From Ampelocalamus luodianensis (lineage: Eukaryota > Streptophyta > Magnoliopsida > Poales > Poaceae): a stretch of DNA of 64,000 nucleotides. Positions 45,970-57,527 of this stretch are shown piece after piece. Position 1 is the stretch's first letter. Each line of letters begins with the position of its first letter. The position numbers and the translations under genes were made by a program. The notes below the pieces were generated by a model. That model made no database searches and had not been told where the DNA came from. It worked only from the letters and a program-made list of their open reading frames with translations. The stretch lies in the NCBI GenBank assembly GCA_036346255.1, contig CM070620.1, forward strand, positions 12,884,671-12,948,670. Direction: 5' to 3'.

Positions 45970-46619
45970 TCGTGCCTGTTTCGTGGACTAAATTTCAGAT
46001 GCATGGTAAAACGCATGAATCATACAGTACAAGATCCTTATTGCTCTGCGAAGAATTGATTGTATAATTGATGAATACAACCTTTGAAAGCGGTAGAAGT
46101 TAGTGCGATTAACTGAACTTTCTTGCAAACCATATTTGTACATGAGTGATAGGAACTGAGCGTTGCTCGGTTGTGTGAGGTGCCGTGAGCCCTTAGCCCA
46201 CCCGCGCTCGACGCACGGACTTGCCTATCAGTAGTTAGTTTCTTTAGTTGAAATCGGGGGTTAAAACCCCTTCATCAAAAAAAAAAAGCGACAAAGATTG
46301 AATTGTATTTGAGCGGATGGGAGTTGGGACACAAGGTATAAACGTTGCTATGCTTACCATCACTCTTAATACATACTAGATGGTATAACGCGCTACACCC
46401 CGCTCACCCATTAAATATACGATATTTGTCAGTTGTTTGTATGATGTTTGGTGTAACATAATGTAATCTGTTACGTAGTGTATGAAACAGTAGGAGAATG
46501 GTTCGTTGTTTTTTTTCCGTGTTAGATGGATTAGAAGCAATTTTTTTTTTAAAAAAAAACATTCTTATGGTATCTTTATTACTTAAAATAACTCTAGTGG
46601 TAACGAGTAATGTGTTCTC
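45970..46619. other. 3' flank of the unknown gene, nothing identified
   Basis: AT-rich sequence with poly-A and poly-T runs (46279-46290, 46540-46560); no gene seen. The same sequence follows copy 2. Confidence 0.4.
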
Positions 46620-47560
46620 CACCTCGCTCTCCTCACCAATATTTTGGTGCCTCCAGGTGATACCAACAAACACGTCCTCCGTCGCCCACCCAGTCCGTAT
46701 GCGCCTCTACGAATCGTCCCACCCCAACCGCTCCTCTCCCCCTACCAGGCTACCACGCACGGCCCATGCCCCCGACGCCCTCATCCTCCCCCGGCTCCGC
46801 ATCCTTTCCTCCCCTAATGCCCTTCGAGACCCTTTACGGGTGCCAACACGCCGCCGCCAGCGACCGCCCCTCGGACACAGGAGGCCTCCTGTGGTTCTTC
46901 CCCAACGTTGCCATCCAAGACGTCGCTGCCGCCAACGGATCCCCCGCGGCTCACGCCATCAGTTCGGCATGAGCCTTCGCCAGTTCCACCGCCACCTTGG
47001 CTACTCCGACCATGGCGCCGGCTTACCTGACTCGACCTCCACACTGACTCGCCGCCTACGCTACCCATTCAGGCCACCGCCGGTCTCTGCCGCCTCCCTG
47101 CTAACAGATCTAACGTGCCTCCCTCTTGGGTTTCTTCTGTGCTCCTTACCGATAGATCGACTGCAACCACGTTGGCTACTCCGACCATGGCGTCGATTCA
47201 TCGAGGTTCTGCTGGTTGTGCCAGCTCTCTCCCTTTTTGGCCACCATGCTCGCCTGCGCCCTTTTCTCGCCCACCCTCAATGAAGCCTCCACTAGCTATC
47301 CCCGCGTCCACGGCTCCTCGGGAGATCATTGAACGTCGATTCCTGCAACCACCCCCACTTCTTCCACTACCACGCAAATCGCCGCCACCCCGCTTCTTCT
47401 TCACATGTACACACCCGGCCGCCCACGGCCATCCATGCCGCCATGCGCGCTTGTCCCCATCTCCTCCAAAGCACCACTCTCCGTCGCTCCTCCTCTTCCT
47501 CCGCCTCATCCGTTGTTCCCCTTTCTTCCCTTGAAGTCCATCGGTCGCTCGTCGATGCCA
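46620..47560 (+). other. GC-rich block of unknown origin, copy 1
   Basis: C-rich frames on all phases, for example MPFETLYGCQHAAA from 46817 within the frame at 46766-46972. The sharp rise in GC against AT-rich neighbours suggests a captured coding fragment, but no domain is recognisable. Copy 2 is at 54322-55290 and differs most from copy 1 at its right end. Confidence 0.4.
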
Positions 47561-47759
47561 CATGATGCTGCTTGAGATATGCTAAGTTATGCATCCATGG
47601 ATTGTGGTCTATGGTTATGTGGATTGAGGTCTATAATAATTTTGTGCCTTGGGGCTTCTAGCCTTCTTTTTTCCACTAGTTTTGATCTAGATTTCATTAT
47701 ATTAGTAATTCATTGAGAGATCTCAATTGAGCCACATGTTCACAATTACTGGGTTTTTG

Positions 47760-47915
47760 GGGAGATTCAATTATTTGCCATCGCTAAACATATACAAATT
47801 CAGATTTACCACTTATGTGTCTATGACATGTGGCCTCGGGACCTAGATGTCATTCACACATGGAGTAGCAAATCCGAAATCAATATCTTTGCGATGGCAA
47901 ATAATTGATTATCCC
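47760..47915. mobile_element. Fold-back MITE, copy 1
   Basis: The two halves are inverted copies for about 70 bp: GGGAGATTCAATTATTTGCC at the left and the complement of GGCAAATAATTGATTATCCC at the right. Copy 2 is at 55481-55638. No target duplication is clear. Inside the arms, GCCATCGC/GCGATGGC here corresponds to GCCACTGC/GCAGTGGC in copy 2. Confidence 0.75.
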
Positions 47916-48315
47916 TTTTTACTTCTCTTTCACTGAACCGTCTATTTCTTTTACTCTTAAGTGCATATTGGCACACGTTTGGTTGATTAGGAGGCATTTT
48001 GCAAAGATTGAAGGACCCTCTGTCCACTAAGGTACACTACTCAAACTTAAGTTAAATATTGTCAAGAAGTTTTCTCTTGGTAATCGATCATGGACAAAAA
48101 GGAGTAGAAATGCTTGACTGATTTTATTGTGGTGCCATGCTTGCAGCACATACGAAAACATAAAACAGAAAGGAGAGGTCAGTGCTATCCTCTTGCCTTT
48201 CCAATATCACTACTTTTGTCGTCTTATCCAGATTTAGGTCTGCTCTTGTCGCAATTGGGGTTGTTGTAGGGGAATTTGATCATCGAAGAATGTATTCTGA
48301 GGTACATTTGTGCAA

Positions 48316-48675
48316 GAGAAAAGTACACTGTTGTCTCTAAACTTATCAGTGGGGTTCACTTTGGTCTCTAATCTATGAAAGTGTCTAATCCGGTACCTAA
48401 ACTTATTTAAGTGGGTCATTGAAGGTCCAAAAGAGCCGGGACGGCCTTGATTGTTGACATGGAAGTTTGACACGATGTGGATCGCCCAGCGTGGATGGCA
48501 GGAATTTTCGCGCCCACAATGGGTCGGTAATATTGCATTTTCATCATCGCAAATCTTGCACAACTAAATTCAGATCCAAAAAATTCGACTGACCATTTAT
48601 ATCCCCACTGGATTTATCTGAAATCCCCAATCCCTATTTCCCCACTCCGCATCCACCTTCGGTGACAAAGGCATC
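48316..48675. mobile_element. MULE-C left end, orphan copy created by the duplication
   Basis: GAGAAAAGTACACTG at 48316 is preceded by TTTGTGCAA, exactly as at the left end of MULE-C (56041). It stops after 360 bp at the duplication junction, with no matching right end. Confidence 0.9.
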
Positions 48676-49634
48676 CCAGGGTCGGCTTTAGCTCGCGGGT
48701 GGAAGTGGAAAAATGGGCCCTGACTCTGGTTAATGGTTGGGTTTAACGTGGCCCGAGGCCGTAAGCCCAGAGGGCAGCTGACGCCGCCGACGCGACGGCC
48801 TGGAGATTACGGTTTATTTAGTGGAGGAAGATTTTTTAAAAGAGAGAGAGAGAGAGAAGGTAATGACGTAATACAAAGTTGCGTACTACTAATTGTAACT
48901 TGTAAGACCCATTTTGGAATTTAAAATATAACAAAGTTCAAGAGTATTTTGCTAGATTTGCCTTAGGATTCAACTCTACGGGACTATCCGATCTTTAATT
49001 TGATGAAATTTGGAAAAGGTGTGGCTTGCTGTTGAGTTGAGTAGGCATGTGCAAGAAAAACTTCCTGAATCAGAAGTTCAGGAGTTTGAAAACTCAAGTT
49101 ATTTTAGGTCATGGGCCAAACTTTACTTTTGTTTTTGTTTTTGTTTTTGTTCTCTTTATTCACAAAGTATTTTTAAAATAATAGTAAAGAGAGAAAATCT
49201 CCAGTAGACCTGAGCAAACGAGGCCTAATTTGCGTATGCTTTAGGCTCAAATCCGGCCCAGTTAACTAATTCAAGTTAAATTACATTTACCACCGCACTA
49301 ATACCCAAATAATATATCCCAGCCCACTTATGTATGTCGGCCAAGCCTTAAAATCTAAAAACAAAAGAGGGGGGACATTAAACATACCTGAACCATGAGA
49401 CGGTCATGGCTATCCTTGTGGATTGTTTGTGTTTGGAACATATAAATCTTACAAGAAACAAAAACTCCAATCAATTTTCCTTTGTTTTTTTTCCCCTTAA
49501 CCTAAACACCACCTTATAAAGTTTGAGCAAGCATGAACACAAACCGAAAGTTTAAGCTTCTGACCACTACAGTTTAGGGTACTTTTCTTGGAACAAAGAA
49601 CAAAGCATCCTCATAAGAGAAAGAAAAGGAAAGG

Positions 49635-50981
49635 AATAAGTACATTTTACACCCTTAAACTATGACTCGAGTCCAAAAAACACCCTGAACTACAAAATCG
49701 TTCACTTTACACCCCCTCAATTATTAAAACCGGAGCAAATCACTCTCTCACCCTAAACCACCCCTATTTTAGATGACGTGACGTCCACGTGTACATGATG
49801 TGGCATCCACATGTCGTACTCATGACATGGAATCCACTTGTACACACAAATGTGGATAAAAGAGAGAGAGAGAGAGTGCTTGAAACCGGACGGAGATGGG
49901 GGCTTCAGCTTCGGCTAACCAGAGAGGGAGCTGAGAGCTTCCCAAGGGAAAGCTGGCGGCAGCTCGGGCAAGGGCGGCGCCTACAGAGGAGGCGACAGCG
50001 AAGGCGAAGGCCATGGACGGGGGAAATGGATCCGGCCAAGTGAGGTGTCCACGGGTGTGGTAGCGGTGCAGCTCAAGCGGCACTGGAGCGTGCTGGTGGC
50101 GGCGTGTGGCAGCCGAGCCTAGAGAAGAAAAGGCGTGACGGCGCCGGAGGGGGCAAGGGAGAAGAAGGAGGCACGCATGAGGATCAACGGGACTAGGGGA
50201 ACTTACCGGGGCTATCAATGGCGGCAGGGAGGTGCCGGAGCGGGCTGACGGCGGAAGCTCGTGCTAGCACGGAGGACTTGGGGCGGCGGCGGCGACCTGG
50301 CGAGGGTGTGCTTCAATCGGCAGTTGAGGGAGGTCGGGGGAGGCCAGAGGTTGCTCCATCCGCGAGGAATTGAGCTGGAGGTCCATGGATGGCACCGGCG
50401 GCTTGTGCAGTCGGAATGGGGAAAAATGGAGTCAGCGGCGCCTCCTGTGGTCACAAGACTAAATTAGCACGGGGAAATAGTGTGTGGGTGTTGGGAACAC
50501 AGCACGACGGGGTTGATCCGGGGAGGTGGTCGCCGGAGCAGCATGAACGACGAGCACGGCGTGGCCATGGCTCGAGCTCCACGGTTCTTCATGGCTCTCA
50601 ATGGAGAAGTGAAAGGGGAAGAAGAGAGTGGCTGTAGGAAGGGAGCGATGAGCGGGATTGGAGCGGTCATTTGTAGACTAGGTGGCGGAGAGCCGAAGGC
50701 GGCCGGCATGGGCAGAAAGGCAGCGGGCGTAGGCGTGGCAGCTTGCATGGCTTCGAGGGATGCTGCGTGGAGGAGAGGTGCTGCTGGAGAAGAAAGAGAT
50801 AGGGCTAACACGTGGGACCTATGTACATGTGGACGTCACGTCATCTAAAACCGGGGTGGTTTAGGGTGAGGGAGTGATTTGCTCCGGTTTCAATAATTGA
50901 GGGGTGTAAAGTGAACGGTTTTGTAGTTCGAAATATTTTTTGGGCTCAAGCTATAGTTCAAGATTGTAAAATAAACTTATT
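49635..50981. mobile_element. MULE-B copy 2
   Basis: As copy 1 (43249-44591), with the same long inverted ends and GC-rich interior, and a few substitutions and short indels (for example around 50225-50260). Confidence 0.75.
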
Positions 50982-51204
50982 CTAAAAGGAAAACATATGC
51001 AAACGGACCGGAAAGCAGGGGATAAGGCTATCAAGGTCCATCGCACACCCACAAAACCACGACCTTTAAACCGGGAAGCCGCACCGGGTCCTCCTCTTCC
51101 CCATCGCTGCAGTGCTGCGGACTCCAAATGGCACCTGCCGGTGGCGTCAACACCTCCTCGTCGAACCTCCCAACCCTGCAAAAACTCTCAAAACCTAAGA
51201 AACC

Positions 51205-52361
51205 GTGCGCTTCCACTTCAATACCGAAACCTTTACATCCCCGGCCCGGCGGTGCAACAAATACGCGATCTCGGTGGCATGCACCGGCCAAGGCGAGCAG
51301 CAATCCCTTCCTGTCGTCGCGGCACCGCAGGCTCGGCCCGACACGTTTACCATCGAGTTCCGGACGCGGGACGGTTGCAGGCTCGGCATCTCCAGGTACC
51401 CGGACTTCACGTACAATGCCCAAGGCGGCCGTGGCGTGGACGCGGGGCGTTGTGCCAGCGGCAAGGATGGCACGGTACTTGTCGATTTCGACGTGGCAAG
51501 CCTGTACATCCCGGCGATGTCCGGCGCGACGACCAAGTTCCTCGGGCTGCCGCTGCCGCCATTCCTCAAGATCGACATCTGGCCCGAGGCTCTCCGAGGA
51601 AGCATCGACCGGACGAGTGGTCAGGTAACCGTACGTCCAGCCTTCTCTACACCCATGTAGTTCTCACCAATCAAATACAGACACTAAAGAATTTTTCCGA
51701 GAGCAGCGAAAGAGAAATCTCGTAGTGTACCGGTAATCGGAATATCTTAACAAGCTCTGGAGGATCACAGAGCAGCGATGTAGCTGTATTTTATATATAT
51801 TTTTTAGAGAATTGCTATACATTTTTCAATTTTAGCGCTCTGTGATTGGTGAGAGAGAGGAGGAGAGTGTGGGAAGTGAGATTGGGTTAGGGATATAAGG
51901 GTGGGGGTGATATCTGGAGCATTGAATCTCTATCTGATGGCTCAAAAAGTGACTGATTTTTAAGAAAAAATCAGTCGCATGTTATATAAACACTCCTATT
52001 TTTTTTTTTGAAGAAACGCAGCGATATAGTTGTAAGAACAACATGATCGTGGTGATGACCAGCGTTGTGCGTATGTTCGTTTCAGGTTGAACTGAAGTTC
52101 AGGTCGAGGTTCTGTTTCTCGGTTGGGAGCATCTACCAAGCGCCGCCGTTGTTCGTCCACACAACACTGACCTCGGAGGAGTTCAGTGGAGCGATAAGAC
52201 GCGGAACTGGAGAAAGATTGGACGGTGAAGGGAGATGCAAGCTGGTCGGGGTGGCCGTCGTCGACCCCATTGATGACGTATTCATGAACACCTTCCTCCG
52301 CCTGCCCACCGAGTGCATTGCTTACTTGAATGCCACCATCTCCATCACCAGCCCAACCTGA
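51205..52361 (+). pseudogene. Two-exon gene of unknown function, copy 2
   Basis: Exons 51205-51624 and 52086-52361 are equivalent to copy 1. Residue changes in exon 1 are FTYNAQ for FAYNAQ and ASGKDGT for ASGKGGT; exon 2 is unchanged. TAA at 51196-51198 lies in frame just upstream and no ATG opens the frame. The ATG at 51128 (MAPAGGVNTSSSN) is one base out of phase. Both copies thus share the same broken N-terminus, so the defect predates the duplication unless translation is rescued by unseen splicing. Confidence 0.6.
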
Positions 52362-52997
52362 TCGTGCCTGTTTCGTGGACTAAATTTCAGATGCATGGTA
52401 AAACGCATGAATCATACAGTACAAGATCCTTATTGCTCTGCGAAGAATTGATTGTATAATTGATGAATACAACCTTTGAAAGCGGTAGAAGTTAGTGCGA
52501 TTAACTGAACTTTCTTGCAAACCATATTTGTACATGAGTGATAGGAACTGAGCGTTGCTCGGTTGTGTGAGGTGCCGTGAGCCCTTAGCCCACCCGCTCG
52601 ACGCACGGACTTGCCTATCAGTAGTTAGTTTCTTTAGTTGAAATCGGGGTTAAAACCCCTTCATCAAAAAAAAAAGCGACAAAGATTGAATTGTATTTGA
52701 GCGGATGGGAGTTGGGACACAAGGTATAAACGTTGCTATGCTTACCATCACTCTTAATACATACTAGATGGTATAACGCGCTACACCCCGCTCGCCCATT
52801 AAATATACGATATTTGTCAGCTGTTTGTATGATGTTTGGTGTAACATAATGTAATCTGTTACGTAGTGTATGAAATAGTAGGAGAATGGTTCGTTGTTTT
52901 TTTTCCGTGTTAGATGGATTAGAAGCAATTTTTTTTAAAAAAAACATTCTTATGGTATCTTTATTACTTAAAATAACTCTAGTGGTAACGAGTAATG

Positions 52998-54316
52998 TGT
53001 AGGGAAACAGGTAGGCTACACTAGCGCAAATTAAAAAATTCTACCCAGTAAACCAAGATCACCGCGATTATAGATCACGGTCTTACCACTAGGCGCGCAG
53101 TGCGGAAGTTGATGCAAAGACGTCGGGCGGTGTAGTCGTACTCGCTTGATGCGATGCGTCGGGCGATAGTCGTACTACTTCCTCGCCCTCGTCGCGGCGT
53201 CCCACGTGCAACTCCTTTCTTGCGGTTCGTCCCAACGCCACGCATGCGGCGCCTCCAAAGGTATCCACACGTGCGGGAGGAAGCGGCGCACGCCGGACTA
53301 CTAGATCCGCGCGAGCGACTAGGGCGTGGGAGGGTGGCGCCGGGGTTTGAGGATGTCACGAAAAACTCAACCTCAACCAGCGCCCCTGCCTCCTTTTATA
53401 GGCGTCCTTATAATGGGCTTCTACGAATAGAGGCCCATTAGGACTCAATGCCCGATCTAATTCGGATCCCATCCGACTGAGGCTTCACCTCTAAGTGTGT
53501 GACCCTATGGTTCACATATGTTTAGACATGACGCAGTACACATACTTGGTCAATAGTTGGTAGCGGCCTCTAGCAAGGCGTGCAACTCCTAAACATACGT
53601 AAAGATCATATCGGACGAACCATCACAACGTTATGTACATGCCAATCCCTTTGCCTCACGATATTCGGTCGAGCTCCAAGTCGACCACTCTTTCGATCCC
53701 GTGATCCGGAATCCCTTACTAGGTTAACTCTTAACCTTAAGTAGCATGGCCATGCATTTACGGATCCGATCACTCGAGGGCCAGAGATATCTCTCTCGGT
53801 AGAGAGGGCAAATCCCATCTCGACCGACCATGCCTCGCAAAGATGCTTCATGACAAACCCAAAGCTACCTTTATAACTACCCGATTCTGAGTAGCGTTTG
53901 ATAGCCCCTAAGTAGGTCGATTCACATCTCAAGTACATGCGACAATCTCGTGTCTAAGGACAAGGCGTACACATTGTGTAGAGAGAACCATAAGAATAAT
54001 TACTATGTCTCATGTTGGGTCGGTCCAACCCCATGTTCTAAACATGTGTCCACATTATTGGTTTGACATCTCCATGTCTATGACTCGTGAAACATGGTCA
54101 TCAACCGATACATGTGCTAATCCATCATTCACGTGTGTCCTCACATGAACTCCGACTAGGGACAACTTTAGAATAGCCATACAAGTAAAGAGTTTCACAA
54201 ACAAGTCACATACTTGTTAATCAACACAAAGGCAATATTCAAGGAACATTTATTAAATCATGGATACAATGAAATATCATCATCAATATGATTGCCTCTA
54301 GGGCATATCTCCAACA
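52998..54316 (-). mobile_element. Solo LTR of an Angela/BARE-like copia element
   Basis: On the minus strand it starts TGTTGGAGATATGCCCTAGA, the typical start of Angela/BARE-group LTRs, and ends CCTGTTTCCCTACA. It is 1319 bp and flanked by perfect TAATG duplications (52993-52997, 54317-54321). Unit 1 has the empty site at about 46606-46612, which fixes both ends. There is no internal domain. Confidence 0.95.
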
Positions 54317-54321
54317 TAATG

Positions 54322-55290
54322 TGTTCTCCACCTCGCTCTCCTCACCAATATTTTGGTGCCGCCAGGTGATACCAACAAACACGTCCTCCGTCGCCCACCC
54401 AGTCCGTATGCGCCTCTACGAATCGTCCCACCCCAACCGCTCCTCTCCCCCTACCAGGCTACCACGCACGGCCCATGCCCCCGACGCCCTCATCCTCCCC
54501 CGGCTCCGCATCCTTTCCTCCCCTAATGCCCTTCGAGACCCTTTACGGGTGCCAACACGCCGCCGCGGCGGCATCGCCTCGGACACAGGAGGCCTCCTGT
54601 GGTTCTTCCCCAACGTTGCCATCCAAGACGTCGCTGCCGCCAACGGATCCCCCGCGGCTCACGCCATCAGTTCGGCATGAGCCTTCGCCAGTTCCACCGC
54701 CACCTTGGCTACTCCGACCATGGCGCCGGCTTACCTGACTCGACCTCCACACTGACTCGCCGCCTACGCTACCCATTCAGGCCACCGCCGGTCTCTGCCG
54801 CCTCCCTGCTAACAGATCTAACGTGCCTCCCTCTTGGGTTTCTTACGTGCTCCTACCGATAGATCGATCGCAACCACGTTGGCTACTCGACCATGGCGTC
54901 GATTCATCGAGGTTCTGCTGGTTGTGCCAGCTCTCTCCCTTTTTGGCCACCATGCTCGCCTGCGCCCTTTTCTCGCCCACCCTCAATGAAGCCTCCACTA
55001 GCTATCCCCGCGTCCACGGCTCCTCGGGAGATCATTGAACGTCGATTCCTGCAACCACCCCCACTTCTTCCACTACCACGCAAATCGCCACCACCCCGCT
55101 TCTTCTTCACATGTACACACCCAGTCGCCCCGCCGGTCATCCATGCCGCTCATGCCAGTTGTCCCCCATCTCCTCCAGTGCACCACTCTCCGTCGCTCCT
55201 CCTCTTCCTCCGCCTCATCTGGTTGTTCCCCTTTCTTCCCCTTGAAGTCCATCAGTGCTGCTCGTCTGATGCCACAGATGCCGGCTTGAG
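54322..55290 (+). other. GC-rich block of unknown origin, copy 2
   Basis: Counterpart of 46620-47560. It has the same lack of domains. Small indels such as those near 54563, 54846 and 55128 shift every frame relative to copy 1, which argues against a protein-coding role. Confidence 0.4.
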
Positions 55291-55480
55291 ATATGCTAAG
55301 TTATGCATCCATGGATTGTGGTCTATGGTTATGTGGATTGAGGTCTATAATAATTTTGTGCCTTGGGGCTTCTAGCCTTCTTTTTTTCCACTAGTTTTGA
55401 TCTAGATTTCATTATATTAGTAATTCTGTTAAAGAGATCTGAATTCGAGCCACATGTTCACAATTACTGGGTTTTTTTGG

Positions 55481-55638
55481 GGGAGATTCAATTATTTGCC
55501 ACTGCCAAACATATACAAATTCAGGATTTACCACTTATGTGTCTATGACATGTGGCCTCGGGACCTAGATGTCATTCACACATGGAGTAGCAAATCCTGA
55601 AATCAATATCTTTGCAGTGGCAAATAATTGATTATCCC
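55481..55638. mobile_element. Fold-back MITE, copy 2
   Basis: As copy 1 (47760-47915). Arm changes relative to copy 1 occur in complementary pairs. Confidence 0.75.
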
Positions 55639-56504
55639 TTTTTTTACTTCTCTTTCACTGAACCGTCTATTTCTTTTACTCTTAAGTGCATATTGGCACA
55701 CGTTTGGTTGATTAGGAGGCATTTTGCAAAGATTGAAGGACCCTCTGTCCACTAAGGTACACTACTCAAACTTAAGTTAAATATTGTCAAGAAGTTTTCT
55801 CTTGGTAATCGATCATGGACAAAAAGGAGTAGAAATGCTTGACTGATTTTATTGTGGTGCCATGCTTGCAGCACATACGAAAACATAAAACAGAAAGGAG
55901 AGGTCAGTGCTATCCTCTTGCCTTTCCAATATCACTACTTTTGTCGTCTTATCCAGATTTAGGTCTGCTCTTGTCGCAATTGGGGTTGTTGTAGGGGAAT
56001 TTGATCATCGAAGAATGTATTCTGAGGTACATTTGTGCAAGAGAAAAGTACACTGTTGTCTCTAAACTTATCAGTGGGGTTCACTTTGGTCTCTAATCTA
56101 TGAAAGTGTCTAATCCGGTACCTAAACTTATTTAAGTGGGTCATTGAAGGTCCAAAAGAGCCCAGGACAGCCTTGACTGTTGACATGGAAGTTTGACCCT
56201 GATGTGGACTGTCCAGCGTGGATGGCAGGAATTTTCGCGCCCACAATGGGTCGGTAATATTGCATTTTCATCATCGCAAATCTTGCACAACTAAATTCAG
56301 ATCCAAAAAATTCGACTGGCCATTTATATCCCCACTGGATTTATCTGAAATCCCCAATCCCTATTTCCCCACTCCGCGTCCACCTTCGGTGACAAAGGCA
56401 TCACTCTCCTCCGGTGTCAAAGGCGTCCACGCTCCTCCGGCCACAAAGGTGGGACTGCAGCCTAGTGATTCGGCCACAAAGGTTGGACTGCAGCCTCGTG
56501 CTCC

Positions 56505-57053
56505 ATGGCCGAGACGTCGAGCTCCTCGACGAGAAGCCGCCGCATGGGAGAGCTTGCACTCCCATTGATCGAGTGCCCAAGCTATGTGAGCAGGAACGTG
56601 GTCCGGTTGACATCCAAGACGAGAGAGAATCCCGACCGTGATTTCTTCAAGTGCCCGAACCATCAAGTGAGTTCCTGTGTCGATTTGGGATTTGGTGTTG
56701 GTTCTGATTTTGTTCGTATGACTATCTTTGGGTCAGCGAGATGGTTCTGGCTGTGAGAGGAACAATATAGCAAGTATTTGTGTGAACGGGGTATGATTCA
56801 TTTCGATTAATACAATGTTGCAGTGATGAAGACCGAAACAAAGGTGGAAGAATTTCTAGTTGGAGAAGGCATGAAGGAGAAGTTATATGTGCTTTGTTCG
56901 CATGTTGATGGCTATGTTAGAAGTAGGAAAGGAAGTTGTATTTTTGTTGAAGGGGTTGCTCGTTGTGTGTGTGTTGTTGTTAGTTACTTGGGTCGCACAA
57001 CTGTTTTTGAAGATGAGCATGTATGGCAGATGTTGAAATTTGTATGTATGTAA
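56505..57053 (+). pseudogene. GRF-type zinc-finger gene carried by MULE-C
   Basis: Exon 1 (56505-56666) encodes MAETSSSSTRSRRMGELALP, then a GRF-finger core LIECPSYV, RLTSKTRENPDRDFFKCPNH. A GTGAGT donor at 56667 and a CAG acceptor at 56736 bound an intron. Exon 2 carries WFWL, then TGA where W is expected, and EEQYSKYLCERG, but it is out of phase with exon 1. The tail from 56823 (MKTETKVEEFLVGEG) ends in a hydrophobic stretch, GVARCVCVVVSYLG, that may span a membrane. In the first metal-binding pair the second cysteine is tyrosine (CPSY). Plant GRF-finger proteins of this plan are often found near transposons; GRF fingers in APE2 and TOP3A-type proteins bind single-stranded DNA. Inactive. 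Confidence 0.72.
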
Positions 57054-57527
57054 TGGAAATGAATGGTGTGAAATGGATGGCTTTGCATTATATTTGTTCT
57101 TGCAGTTGTATTTGTTTTTGTGCTGAATTGCACAACAAATGGATGTTGTATGCAATGGAAATACATGGTGTGAAATATGTTCTTTTACTGAATTGCATGG
57201 TATGAAATGGATGATTTTTGAATATTAGCATGAGTAAAATCTATTCTTTTGTTGAATTGCAGAACAACCAGAATTAACAAGAGAATAGTGAATATAGTTC
57301 AGTTGAGCCATAATATTGCATAAATCATTCATAGCATTACATAAATAACTTAAGAAGTCTTTGGAGTAATTGACATAACTCCAGTTCATAGCTTGTAAAT
57401 ATATAACTAGACACTTTCTAGGTTGACATAACTGCCTTTGATCTGATCACTTTGTTTCTTCACAAAATCACAAAATACTATTTTTTGTCTGCGCAAAAAA
57501 GAACTTCTTACCACCAAGCATCATTCA

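Larger units (their letters stand above)
42289..48675 (+). repeat. Tandem duplication unit 1
   Basis: Starts 'ccagggtcggctttagc' and matches 48676-56402 along its length, apart from the LTR inserted in unit 2. The junction at 48675/48676 joins the inside of a MULE-C end ('ggtgacaaaggcatc') directly to the sequence just upstream of ZFWD. The unit holds MULE-B, a two-exon gene, a GC-rich block, a fold-back MITE and 360 bp of the MULE-C end. Confidence 0.95.
48676..56402 (+). repeat. Tandem duplication unit 2
   Basis: Second copy of 42289-48675, longer because of a 1.3-kb solo LTR at 52998-54316. It runs without a break into the rest of MULE-C, so this is the unit that keeps the original right-hand context, while unit 1 keeps the original ZFWD context. 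Confidence 0.95.

Noticed and set aside
46498..47563. 261-codon plus frame and minus shadows in the GC-rich block
   Set aside because: The frame is broken by small indels in unit 2 and has no recognisable domain.
47650..47690. CTAGT at the end of the GC-rich block as a Helitron 3' end
   Set aside because: No matching TC start, no stable hairpin at the expected distance and no A/T insertion site were found.
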